From Eublepharis macularius (lineage: Eukaryota > Chordata > Lepidosauria > Squamata > Eublepharidae), in contig NC_072801.1 in the NCBI RefSeq assembly GCF_028583425.1, forward strand, positions 17,752,001 through 17,816,000: a stretch of 64,000 nucleotides of DNA, written 5' to 3'. The stretch's first letter is position 1. The number at the start of each line of letters is the position of its first letter. The position numbers and the translations under genes were made by a program. The notes beneath the pieces were generated by a model. That model was not told where the DNA came from. It saw only the letters and a list, made by a program, of their open reading frames with translations, and did not search any database. Below are positions 58,301 to 64,000 of the stretch, in pieces.

Positions 58301-61300
58301 GTGTTCAGGTCTTGCATACTTGTTGTGTTTGGCATTTTACCCTTATCATTATGTCCCCCGTTAGCCTTAACAGTACATTGCTACTTGCCCTGGTTCTTCC
58401 ACGACTGGGTCTCCCCAATGTTCTTTTGGGTCTGTCTGAAAAGCTTCAGTTGGAAATAACACAGTTAAAAATCAGCTAGCTCTAGTTAAAACAGTTGAAC
58501 TCCTCCCCAACTGAGGTGACAATTGGAGAGGTGAGCCCCCCCCCCCCGGGGTACATGCCTTGGAGGGTGCTGTTAACTGACCTTAAATATTGCAGCGGCA
58601 CATAGACGTCTCACTTCGCTAGCAGCATGCAGGGATGTTCTTACATGTTACCTCCTTGGTATAATTATGTATGCAGAAGAGTCCTACCACTTTAGGTTGA
58701 AATACTTTGGTATACCAGCAAATGCCTTTGAAATGACAACTGACTGAGCCTGGTCTTAACTCACGTGCCTTTGTTTGCCTTTTCAAGGATATGGGCACGG
58801 TGGTCCTGGGGAAGCTGGAATCAGGCTCCATCTGCAAAGGCCAGCAGCTTGTGATGATGCCAAACAAGGTACGTCAAGTCCCCTCTCCTTAAATCACAAG
58901 CGCTTTGTCTCTTTAAAAAAACCCTTCACTGGAAATCTTTACTCCCATCCCAAAGTTGTGCTTCTGCTCTTGGAAACTCTTGGTAGACTTCAGGGCTGCG
59001 AATAGAATTGTGCGTGTCATCGGTCTAGCTTTAATGGGGAGGAACTCTTGAGAACTGGAGTATTTGACAACTCGAAAAACAGTAGTCCCAAGATACTACA
59101 TGGTGTCACATACTACTAGTGTCCAGAATCTGAGTAAACTCTGCACCGGAACAAACTGCCCGTATGCTGCATTTTTTTCACAATGATCTGTCAATGATGC
59201 CTTTGGGTTGGATCCACTGGAGAGCTTTCACTGACCCAGGGTGAAGGGGGGGGAGCAGATTTTCACCAATTCTCCTCTTAACACGGCAGGCCTTCAACTC
59301 CTTGATCCTCCAGCTTTTCCCGAGAATCTCCTGTCCGCCCGGAGCAGCATTTTGGGCACGGGGAGGCCAACAAGTCCTGTTCCAGTGCTGAAAGCCCCTT
59401 CCATCAGCTCAGATTTTGTACAGGATCCAACCCTTTGTGTAACCTCTGCTTATTCCCCTAGTCAGTGACAGGCAGCAGTTATATGCTAGAATGTATTCTA
59501 ATAATTGAGTTACACTGTTGTTGAGGAGGGGAGGGAGTGTGCCACTGACTGGTGTTCTTGCAGGTCTCTGCATGGTTTTGAATCTGGCTTTGTGATAAAA
59601 TGTGGTGTACAATCATTGTAGTGTCTTGGAATGATCCCAGTCTCTCTTTTCTTCAAAAGCACAATGTGGAAGTCCTCGGAATCCTTTCCGATGATGTAGA
59701 AACAGAGTCTGTAGCTCCAGGTGAAAATCTGAAGATACGGCTGAAAGGAATTGAAGAGGAGGAGATCCTCCCAGGGTTTATACTCTGCGACATTAACAAC
59801 CTGTGTCATTCAGGACGCACTTTCGATGCTCAGGTATGCTTCTTGGGAGGGAACTCTTGGGGAAATTCCTAAATTCCTCAGTGGACCAATTTGAGGTTCC
59901 CCCTCTCCCTTAGTCTGAATAATTAACCAAGTCTTCAAAACGGATGATCTCAGAAGTAAAGTTTATTTTCCAATTGCACGTAGCAGACAACAAAATGCAT
60001 ACCAGAGTTTGGTAACATCCACTTTTATACTTTTCAAAAGGAGAGAATACAGGTAAACAATTTTGTTTACAGAACAAGAAATTATTATATGAATATATAA
60101 ACAATCAAATGAAAGTTACATGATGGATTGACAGGTTAAGTTCATACTTTGTCAAATACCGTAAACTAATTATTAGGGCTCCACTGATATCTACGTAGAC
60201 GTGTCTGGGAAAGGATATACCCAAGGCTGAGAGAGAGAGAGAAGCAGGAAAGAAAATCATCTGAGCCTCTGTTCGTTCAAGGCTTGTTACGTTTGCCATG
60301 TTTAACGTGGCCTTCGTCTTGGACCGACCAAGTACAGGAAGAACAGAGTAAAACGAAATGATAAGCACAGTGCGTGTGAGTGTATGTTACTCAGAGACAC
60401 TGTAGTGAATCCAGAGCATAGCAAAGATGGGTGATATTAAGAAAGAGTAGGGTACTCCAGAATTCCTTAACAGGAGCGTTTAGGTCTCCTGCACACAACA
60501 AATGCACGTGACAAGTTACCTAACAAGTGCATTGGGCTGATCTGGTACCTGGATCATTGTAAGTTGGTTCTGAAAGGTGTTCAGAGAGAGCCCTGCTGGG
60601 TCCGGCCAAGCACTTACCTAGAGCAGAATTCTGTTTTCCCAGCTAGATTCCCCCACCCTACCCCAAAAGCCTGCAAATGGCATTGGGGCCCTGGCTGCCT
60701 GTTAATTGTTGGACTCTCAGCAACTCACAGATGCAGTATCTTCAAACACAGAGGTTCTTTTTGGCCATCTTGGATAAGTAACCTGTGATGGATCTGTCCT
60801 CCATGAATTCGTTGGATCTGTTTTTATAGTCACTTAGCTAGCAGTGCTAACTTTTATAGCAGCAGGTTCTTACAGCTATGCCAGAAAATTTATCTTAAGA
60901 AACCAGTGGCTGAAACGACACTTGTATCTTGTTCTCATTTTCCTGCTGGATTGTAGAGACCTTGTTGTGGTGATAGTTGGTATTGGGTAGTGGTTTTGCA
61001 TTGGGCTAGAACTGGACAGGTCTGGATTGGAATCCCAAATCTTCCTCAAAGCTTGCTGGGTAATTTTAGGTCAATATCTCACTGTTTCAACCTACCTCCA
61101 AACAGTTCAGAGTATTAATGGGGAATGGGGAGAATCAGGGCTTTTTTTCAGGTGGAACACAGTGGAACGGAGTTCCGGAACCTCTTGAAAATGGTCACAT
61201 GGCTGGTGGCCCCGCCCCCCTCCCTGCCAAGCGGCACGGAGGGCAATCTAAACTCCCCTCTGGAGATCAGGGGGCGGGGCCACCGGCCATGTGACCATTT

Positions 61301-63452
61301 TCCCCGAGTGCAACCCACTGAGTTCCCCCACCTCTTCCCCCGAAAAAAAGCCCTGGGGAGAATCCATGTACCCTCAGCCCTTTAGAGGAAGGGTAGGATA
61401 AAATGCTAATAGATGCTCCCAGATAATGAGAATTTTTCACTTTCAAGGGGAAGATCTTGTTTGCTTATTGGTCAGTTCATCATATACAAGCATGTGCTTC
61501 TTTGGAGTAATTTGCCCCTCAGAAGAAAGATTGCAGGGTGCGGACTGGGGATCCTACATGATATCTGAAAGAAGTCGTTGATGCTTTTTCTATGTCAGTA
61601 ACAAAAAAAATCGTTGTTCCTTGCAGATAGTGATAATTGAGCACAAATCCATCATATGCCCAGGTTACAATGCAGTGCTCCATATTCATACCTGCATTGA
61701 AGAAGTTGAGATCACAGTGAGTATTAACTGGTTGGGCCAGGTGGCATTTATTTAACACTGGAATCAAAGTGTTTCCAATAATTAGTCTTTTTACCACCTA
61801 GAATTTTGAAAACCTTGTCCTGAAGTATTGCTCTGTTATAAAAGGAATTATACAACTACACAAACTTGTCCCATTTAGTGAGATCATCATCCAGGGTGGT
61901 CCAGATGAATCGTTTTTCAGAGGCTAGGCAAGTGGTAAGGCCTCTCTGGTGGTGGCACCCTGACTATGAAATACCTTCCCCAGAAATAAAATGCAGCATC
62001 GTTTTTCTCAGAGTTGTGATGGCTGACCATATGATCTCTGTAGCTATTTCAGTATTGCTTATTTACTGTAATGAGTGGTTTTTAGAGTCGTTTTTAGTCT
62101 TGCATGAATCTTTGTACTTGATTTCATTTTAGAGTGCTAATTGCCTTGTCGGCCTTGCAAGGCAGAAAGGGGTAGTCATATTGTTAGAATTAACTTTAAG
62201 TAGTGCTGCCCTGTTTGGGAAAGGGGAATCGTATTGGACAGCCTGCCTTCTCTGTAATGTGACCTTTTTTTAGCAGATAGGCAGAAACCAGGAATCCTCA
62301 TTTCAAATGGCACCTCTGCCATAAACTCAGAGATGTTAGACAAGCCATCTTCTGTCCTCATTCCCTGTAACTCTGGCCTGCCTTTCAGGGCCGTTGTCTG
62401 CATCACGGTGGTAACATGTAGTGGTGTGCAACCAGGAGGAATTCCAAGTCTATTAAAGGCACTCGAGCTGCTGTTGCAAGAGATATTTTGCAATCCTAAT
62501 ACAACTTTATCATTCTGGTTTTCTCTCACACAGGCCTTAATCTGTCTGGTAGACAAAAAATCAGGAGAGAAAAGCAAGACACGGCCCCGTTTCGTCAAGC
62601 AAGATCAAGTCTGTATTGCCCGTTTAAGGACAGCAGGAACCATCTGCCTTGAGACCTTCAAAGACTTCCCTCAGATGGGTCGCTTCACTTTACGAGATGA
62701 GGGTAAGATAGCTTGAGAAAATGGCCCCCAGTTAGCCCTTAGGTGCATGAAGAACCATGCACACCAGAATGCCAGAACCAGCCATTGCTGGTTGAAGAAT
62801 GGCAAAATTAAGAAAGGGGTTCTGGACGCCAGCTGCTTCTGAAACAGGCTGCACTTGCTCGTCTTTTCTCTCTAAGCCAGAGAGGTATTGGTTTCATTAT
62901 GAGGAATTTCCTTGAGGAGGAGGGAGTGGAGCAGCCGTTGCTGCCCGTGCATCAGAGGGCATCTTCTAAAGCTGCCTTGGCCTTATGAGGAGCTGCTGCC
63001 ATGTGGTTCCTCCCTGGGCACAAAGGTAGTCAGAAATTGCCGTGGAGGGAGCTGTAACACACACCACCTTCCTATGCCCCTTCCTGTGTCCCCTGGAAAG
63101 CCGCCCCTGTAGGTCGAGGGGCCCTGTGAAAGAGGATGGGCGTAATACCAAAGGCTGCAGCTGGAGGAGAAAATCAGCAGCAGCTGCCTTCCTCTCCTGT
63201 TACGCAAGAGCAGATGTGGGGAGGGATTTCAGCCAGTCCCCCCCCCCTTCTTGCTTCCCTGACTCCTCAAGAGCAGCTGTGCAAAGCCCAAAGATGGGTG
63301 AAATGGGAGCGTCCCACTGATGGTTCGGCAGGGTCCATCCCTGTGCAAACCATTGTGATTTTGTTCTAACAGCCATGTCTGTATTTATTTATTGCCTAGG
63401 TAAGACCATTGCAATTGGGAAAGTTCTGAAACTGGTTCCGGAGAAGGACTGA
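29503..63452 (+). CDS. GSPT1: GSPT1: eRF3a, GTPase partner of eRF1 in translation termination (15 coding exons)
   Basis: Joined coding: 29503-29848, 44779-44826, 44964-45005, 46640-46864, 48459-48492, 49204-49281, 51474-51654, 53342-53496, 56303-56443, 57402-57495, 58788-58868, 59660-59833, 61627-61716, 62534-62702, 63400-63452; 1911 nt, 636 residues, all GT-AG, frame kept throughout. eRF3a hydrolyses GTP to drive peptide release with eRF1, and binds poly(A)-binding protein in the cytosol. Seen in order: PAM2-like [19 protein letters not shown] (about 66-84), Pro-rich linker, acidic region, G1 GHVDAGKS (218-225), switch-I Thr276, G3 DAPGH (295-299), G4 NKMD (357-360), G5 SGLTG (399-403), then beta-barrel domains 2 and 3 ending LVPEKD. 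The start is GCGCCATGG with no upstream in-frame ATG. Length is within one residue of the long human form as I recall it. Confidence 0.97.
30164..30188. repeat. (TA)n microsatellite
   Basis: About 12 TA units follow a T-rich run in GSPT1 intron 1. Confidence 0.92.
30236..30398. mobile_element. Penelope-like terminus, variant of family A, with TSD
   Basis: GATTACTGGT before the element (ending about 30235) recurs right after it (30400-30409). Arms GAGTCCAGTAGGACCTCTAA and its mirror enclose a short centre with CTCACGAAAGCGTATACC. It is a compact copy with only part of the hammerhead layout left. Confidence 0.72.
30700..30800 (+). repeat. SINE-like fragment
   Basis: GGAACCCTGTTGGGTCAGAC to CACGCAGTGGCCAACCGG, as at 6300, 42600 and 60580. 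Confidence 0.5.
31190..31268 (+). repeat. L2/CR1-like LINE 3' tail
   Basis: GTGAGCTGCCCTGAGCCCAT to GATATAAATCAAATCAATAA is the usual end of this LINE group in squamates, with a TAAA-type tail. Confidence 0.65.
33497..33700 (-). repeat. 5S rRNA-derived SINE (reversed, best preserved)
   Basis: Tail GTGCCCTCAAGTTGCAGCCA, then CCTTGGTGGTCTCCCATCCA and TTCTGCTTAGCTTCCAAGAT, which are the reversed C box (GGATGGGAGACC) and A-box region (GAAGCTAAGCAG) of 5S rRNA. It lies in antisense orientation in GSPT1 intron 1. Confidence 0.8.
33735..33905 (-). repeat. tRNA-derived SINE (reversed, degraded)
   Basis: TTTATTTTATCTTCACAACA, GGGGCTGAGAGATAATGTCT and AAATGCAGGTCGCCCCAGAC follow the order of the reversed SINE family. 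Confidence 0.5.
35822..35866 (+). repeat. (GTT)n microsatellite
   Basis: Fifteen GTT units without interruption in GSPT1 intron 1. Confidence 0.95.
35930..36240 (-). repeat. LINE 3'-end-like fragment (reversed)
   Basis: TTTATATGCTGCCTTACCTG, then CAAGGCAGCTTACGAAAAT, is the complement of a LINE/SINE tail ending in a 'ggcagcatataaa' pattern. The rest to 36240 is weakly similar to such elements. Confidence 0.45.
36440..36790 (+). repeat. CR1-like LINE 3' end
   Basis: GGAGGTTTTTAAGGAGAGGC, TCCTGGAGGTTTTTTGCCTT and the terminal GGGGTTGGACTAGATGAGCC to TCTGTGTTTCTATGG follow the classic CR1 3' end ('ggttggactagatgacc...attctatg'). Confidence 0.72.
39413..39674. mobile_element. hAT-type MITE, family H, 8-bp TSD
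   Basis: CCTAGCAG at 39405-39412 is repeated at 39675-39682. Ends CAGGGCTTTTTTTCAGC and GAAAAAAAAGCCCTG. Palindromic centre around 39530-39550 (CACCGCTCAGCGGCGCGGAG). Confidence 0.9.
40293..40362 (+). repeat. (GTA)n/(GCA)n microsatellite
   Basis: About 18 GTA units pass into five GCA units and lead straight into the SINE tail at 40365. It gives fake poly-Ser and poly-Val frames. Confidence 0.95.
40365..40602 (-). repeat. tRNA-derived SINE with MIR-like core (reversed, near full length)
   Basis: On the minus strand: head GAGCCAGTTTGGGGTAGTGG, A box TAGTGGTTAAGAGC, B box GGTTTGATTCC, core GACCTTGGGTCAGTCACAG, then CCACCCACCTCACAGGGTGA and the LINE-like 3' end GAGTGGGCATTAACTTGTCC to CAGTATATAAATCGAAT. 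The trinucleotide tract next to it is its tail. It is the reference copy for the family in this window. Confidence 0.82.
40625..40835 (+). repeat. tRNA-related SINE, second family (forward)
   Basis: TATGGCTTAGTGGTAAAACA (A box), GGTCCGGTGTTTGTTCCCTG (B-box region) and the end ATGATCATTGGTCTGATTCA to AGTATAAGGC match the family reversed at 54815. Confidence 0.65.
42600..42760 (+). repeat. SINE-like fragment
   Basis: TTGCCTTGCTGGATCAGATT, GTCTAGTACAGCATCCGATG and CTTCCCAGCATCTGGTACTC follow the order of the 6300 and 60580 fragments. Confidence 0.5.
44400..44570 (+). repeat. LINE 3' tail (L2/CR1-like)
   Basis: It is rich in ATTTTAATTGTTTTAATG and ends AATATAGGTTTTGTTCAATA plus a TAAA tail. Confidence 0.55.
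44590..44708 (+). repeat. LINE 3' tail (L2/CR1-like)
   Basis: TTCACCGCCCAGAGCCCCCT to GGGCGGTATATAAATTGAAA with an ATAAATAAAT tail. It ends about 70 bp before the exon 2 acceptor. Confidence 0.7.
44779..44826 (+). CDS. GSPT1: GSPT1 coding exon 2
   Basis: Acceptor TTTTCAAG; reads [16 protein letters not shown] plus one base; donor G/GTAATA. Human has VESSQEEQSLCEG here. It is a short linker exon of low conservation in the regulatory N-terminal region. Confidence 0.9.
44964..45005 (+). CDS. GSPT1: GSPT1 coding exon 3
   Basis: Acceptor TTTCATTAG; reads [14 protein letters not shown] plus one base; donor G/GTAAGA. It matches human NSAVSMELSEPIVENG. It lies only 137 bp after exon 2, as a closely paired exon. 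Confidence 0.92.
45125..46510 (-). mobile_element. LINE-1 ORF2 C-terminal half (reversed, in GSPT1 intron 3)
   Basis: Minus-strand blocks in order: [20 protein letters not shown] and [17 protein letters not shown] (45860-46010), [16 protein letters not shown] (about 45770), then [20 protein letters not shown] and [20 protein letters not shown] (45500-45636). These are typical of L1 ORF2 downstream of the RT. The frame is broken between 45640 and 45845. It is antisense to GSPT1. Confidence 0.8.
46640..46864 (+). CDS. GSPT1: GSPT1 coding exon 4 (acidic region, start of G domain)
   Basis: Acceptor CTTCAG; reads [20 protein letters not shown], a Gly-rich acidic stretch, [20 protein letters not shown], then [15 protein letters not shown] and one base of the P-loop Asp codon. 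Donor G/GTAAGT. The exon junction splits the P-loop between GHV and DAGKS, as expected for this gene. Confidence 0.96.
47760..47965. mobile_element. Penelope-like terminus, third variant of family A (degenerate)
   Basis: Left arm to CCAACATGATTTCCAGGGTG and right arm GCTTATACCCTGGAAATCTT face each other, with GACTCTCAAAAGCTTATACC in the right arm where other copies have the GAAA core. It has the same plan as 16180 and 30236, more diverged. Confidence 0.55.
48459..48492 (+). CDS. GSPT1: GSPT1 coding exon 5 (34 nt, P-loop)
   Basis: Acceptor TTGTTTAG; reads [11 protein letters not shown] plus two bases of Met; donor AT/GTAAGC. It completes the G1 motif GHVDAGKS. Confidence 0.96.
49204..49281 (+). 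CDS. GSPT1: GSPT1 coding exon 6
   Basis: Acceptor TTTTCCAG; reads [20 protein letters not shown], then EKNRET, plus two bases of Trp; donor TG/GTATGG. As far as I recall it is identical to human over this stretch. Confidence 0.96.
49844..50089. mobile_element. hAT-type MITE, family H, 8-bp TSD
   Basis: GCGACGAC at 49836-49843 and ACGACGAC at 50090-50097 differ at one position. Ends CAGGGCTTTTTTTCAGG and AGAAAAAAAGCCCTG. It lies in GSPT1 intron 6. Confidence 0.87.
50140..50310 (+). repeat. Imperfect two-unit direct repeat (about 126-bp step)
   Basis: The block CACCCACTTGCCGCTGGGAG with GGGGCCTGCCGAAT near 50158-50192 recurs as GCGCCCACTTGCCGCTGGAA with GGGGCCTGCCAAAT near 50270-50307. A C-run separates them. 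Confidence 0.65.
51474..51654 (+). CDS. GSPT1: GSPT1 coding exon 7 (switch I and G3)
   Basis: Acceptor TGATGCAG; reads [20 protein letters not shown] (Thr276 is the switch-I Mg ligand by family analogy), [39 protein letters not shown]; ends in phase 0 at TTG/GTAAGA. Confidence 0.97.
51745..51945 (-). repeat. tRNA-derived SINE (reversed, degraded)
   Basis: CTCACAACAGCCCTGTGAGG, TAGGGTTAGCCTGAGCGAGT and TACACCTGGATCCCCG follow the reversed SINE order. Confidence 0.55.
52157..52197 (-). ncRNA. Hammerhead-ribozyme-like motif, family B (unit 1)
   Basis: Minus strand: CCT, CTGAAGA, stem II GCCAGC/GCTGGC, GAAACGTC, AGG. All core positions agree with the hammerhead consensus, as in 6712-6752. Confidence 0.74.
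52303..52340 (+). ncRNA. Hammerhead-ribozyme-like motif, family B (unit 2, stem I return lost)
   Basis: CCT, CTGAAGA and the stem II hairpin are followed by GAAACGTT, which is fused directly to the reversed unit 3. The cleavage region and the stem I return are replaced by the fusion. Confidence 0.5.
52468..52508 (+). ncRNA. Hammerhead-ribozyme-like motif, family B (unit 4)
   Basis: CCT, CTGAAGA, stem II GCCAGC/GCTGGC, GAAATGTC, AGG. Stem III carries TG in place of CG, leaving a weaker pair. Confidence 0.65.
53342..53496 (+). CDS. GSPT1: GSPT1 coding exon 8 (G4 NKMD)
   Basis: Acceptor ATGCTTAG; reads [51 protein letters not shown] and two bases of Arg; donor AG/GTAAGA. NKMD (357-360) is the guanine-specificity motif. 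Confidence 0.97.
54111..54135 (+). repeat. (TCAC)n microsatellite
   Basis: Six TCAC/ACTC units in GSPT1 intron 8. Confidence 0.9.
54815..55025 (-). repeat. tRNA-related SINE, second family (reversed)
   Basis: ACACATGAAGCTGCCTTATA, CAGTATTGCCTACTCAGACG, CCTGGAGATGCTGGGGATTG and AACCTGGGTCTTTCTGC (reversed B-box region), then TTGACTGCTGAGCCATGGCC (reversed head). It is the best copy of this family in the window. Confidence 0.75.
55322..55510 (-). repeat. tRNA-derived SINE (reversed, degraded)
   Basis: ACCCTTACAGCGGCCCTGCA, GAGACCGTGACTGGCCTGAA, GATCTGAACTCGGGTCTCCC keep the order of the 40365 family. Confidence 0.55.
56303..56443 (+). CDS. GSPT1: GSPT1 coding exon 9 (G5)
   Basis: Acceptor TGACTTAG; reads [47 protein letters not shown] and two bases of Ile; donor AT/GTAGGT. 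SGLTG is G5. Confidence 0.97.
56815..56945. mobile_element. Family A Penelope-like terminus (short copy)
   Basis: AAGAGTCCAGTAGCTCCTTT faces GGTTAGTCTTAAAGGTGCTA. The single forward core at 56854-56893 keeps GCAT, CTGACGA and the GAGAGC/GTTCTC hairpin, with the following tetranucleotide diverged. Repeat-like sequence continues to about 57240. Confidence 0.7.
57402..57495 (+). CDS. GSPT1: GSPT1 coding exon 10
   Basis: Acceptor TTTTCTAG after a long pyrimidine tract; reads [32 protein letters not shown]; donor AAG/GTACAG, phase 0. It spans the end of the G domain and the start of domain 2. Confidence 0.97.
57496..58787 (+). other. GSPT1: GSPT1 intron 10
   Basis: No exon or repeat recognised. 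The overlapping 90-100-residue frames at 57531-57948 have no domain. Confidence 0.6.
58788..58868 (+). CDS. GSPT1: GSPT1 coding exon 11
   Basis: Acceptor TTTTCAAG; reads [27 protein letters not shown]; donor AAG/GTACGT. Domain 2 beta barrel. Confidence 0.97.
59660..59833 (+). CDS. GSPT1: GSPT1 coding exon 12
   Basis: Acceptor TCAAAAG; reads [58 protein letters not shown]; donor CAG/GTATGC. Human has CDPNNLC here, so residue 520 is Ile in place of Pro, in an otherwise nearly unchanged block; DTV is ESV. Confidence 0.97.
60580..60720 (+). repeat. SINE-like fragment
   Basis: AGAGCCCTGCTGGGTCCGGC, TTACCTAGAGCAGAATTCTG, as at 6300, 30700 and 42600. Confidence 0.5.
61136..61355. mobile_element. 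hAT-type MITE, family H, exact 8-bp TSD
   Basis: GGGAGAAT at 61128-61135 is repeated at 61356-61363. Ends CAGGGCTTTTTTTCAGG and CGAAAAAAAGCCCTG. It lies in GSPT1 intron 12. Confidence 0.9.
61627..61716 (+). CDS. GSPT1: GSPT1 coding exon 13
   Basis: Acceptor CCTTGCAG; reads [30 protein letters not shown]; donor ACA/GTGAGT, phase 0. Domain 3, the face that contacts eRF1 by family knowledge. Confidence 0.97.
62534..62702 (+). CDS. GSPT1: GSPT1 coding exon 14
   Basis: Acceptor CACACAG; reads [56 protein letters not shown] plus one base; donor G/GTAAGA. Gly574 in DKKSG corresponds to the glycine of the cereblon degron loop known in human GSPT1. Confidence 0.97.
63400..63452 (+). CDS. GSPT1: GSPT1 coding exon 15 (C-terminus and stop)
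   Basis: Acceptor TGCCTAG; reads [17 protein letters not shown] and TGA at 63450-63452. The C-terminus is identical to human as I remember it. Confidence 0.97.
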
Positions 63453-63895
63453 GCCTCGCTTTCAACCAGCCTGCACAAAAATACTGTGAGGGGGGGAAAT
63501 TGACTCTGCAAAAGCCGACTTCACATTGCCGCCGCCTTCTCCTTCCCATCGATAACCTCTTCTCCCTATATTTTGCAACGACAAATTTCACAGCAAAGGT
63601 CCACATTATGTCAGCTTTCTCATATTGAGAGCTCTGCTATGCCACTGTTGAATTTTTTTCCCCCAAAGATTTTTTTTTCTCCTCCTCCTAAATTCTGCTT
63701 CCTTGGAAAGATTTGGCAATAGCTTTGTAAGTGATGTGGACATAATTGCCTAGAATTATGAAAATCTATAGGATTTATGTTTAATTCCCCCTTCCCCATC
63801 CCAGCATATTAAAAACATTTTTCAAGGCAGATCATTCGGTGCGTGCACAGGTTACAAAGACAATTACCATGTTAATAAACTATTCAATTTGAAAT
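63453..63895 (+). other. GSPT1: GSPT1 3' UTR
   Basis: It is T-rich, with no coding sequence. It probably ends 15-25 bases after the AATAAA at 63874. The mature end is inferred; a longer alternative 3' UTR beyond the window is possible. Confidence 0.7.
63874..63879 (+). terminator. GSPT1: Poly(A) signal of GSPT1
   Basis: AATAAA within GTTAATAAACTATTCAATTT, followed by a T-rich stretch (CTTTTTTTTCAG) at 63896-63906 that fits a downstream element. Confidence 0.75.
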
Positions 63896-64000
63896 CTTTT
63901 TTTTCAGTATCTTAATTGCTTTTGAATAATGTTTCTATCCAGATGTAACACCCTTGCGTTTAGCTTTTAACCTGCCCAGTAATCTGAGCCATCAATTTAC

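Overview
The window looks like nuclear DNA of a squamate reptile, plausibly a gecko. It has vertebrate genes with long introns, CpG-island promoters, and a dense load of squamate-type repeats: L2/CR1 and L1 LINEs, tRNA- and 5S-derived SINEs, hAT MITEs and Penelope-type palindromes. The species call is inference; gene content and splice structure are read directly.

Two host genes are arranged head to head. On the minus strand, from about 14.4 kb down past position 1, lies the 5' part of SNX29: coding exons 1-4 at 14276-14282, 7743-7807, 5952-6004 and 3105-3229. They encode the N-terminus and the start of the RUN domain; exon 5 onward is off the left edge. On the plus strand, 29503-63452, lies a complete GSPT1 gene (translation release factor eRF3a): 15 coding exons in unbroken frame, all GT-AG, 636 codons plus stop, followed by a 3' UTR and a poly(A) signal. 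The SNX29/GSPT1 divergent order matches the mammalian order I know. TNFRSF17, which sits between them in human, was not found.

Layout. 1-14.3 kb: SNX29 introns packed with nested repeats. 14.1-14.5 kb: SNX29 CpG island with two ETS-type motifs. 14.6-27 kb: intergenic repeats, including an 886-bp palindromic insertion within 350 bp of the SNX29 start, a 2.5-kb L2/CR1-type LINE, L1 pieces and an unassigned LINE. 27091-29056: two head-to-tail copies of a 983-bp segment with about two differences seen, ending in the GSPT1 promoter. 28.9-30.0 kb: GSPT1 CpG island with four ZNF143/SBS-like motifs. 30-63.9 kb: GSPT1 introns and exons with further repeats, then the gene end.

The most notable non-gene signal is a set of palindromic insertions whose arms contain a minimal hammerhead-ribozyme layout. 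The order is stem I, CTGANGA core, 6-bp stem II hairpin, GAAA, 2-bp stem III without a loop, then stem I return. Two unrelated sequence families (A: 3.6, 6.6/7.0, 9.2, 56.9 kb; B: 6.7-7.0 and 52.1-52.6 kb) share this layout. They occur as inverted pairs, a tandem triplet and a four-unit array, flanked by 11-14 bp target duplications. This fits Penelope-like retroelement termini. At least four hAT-type MITEs have clear 8-bp target duplications, and 5S-rRNA-derived SINEs occur at three to four places.
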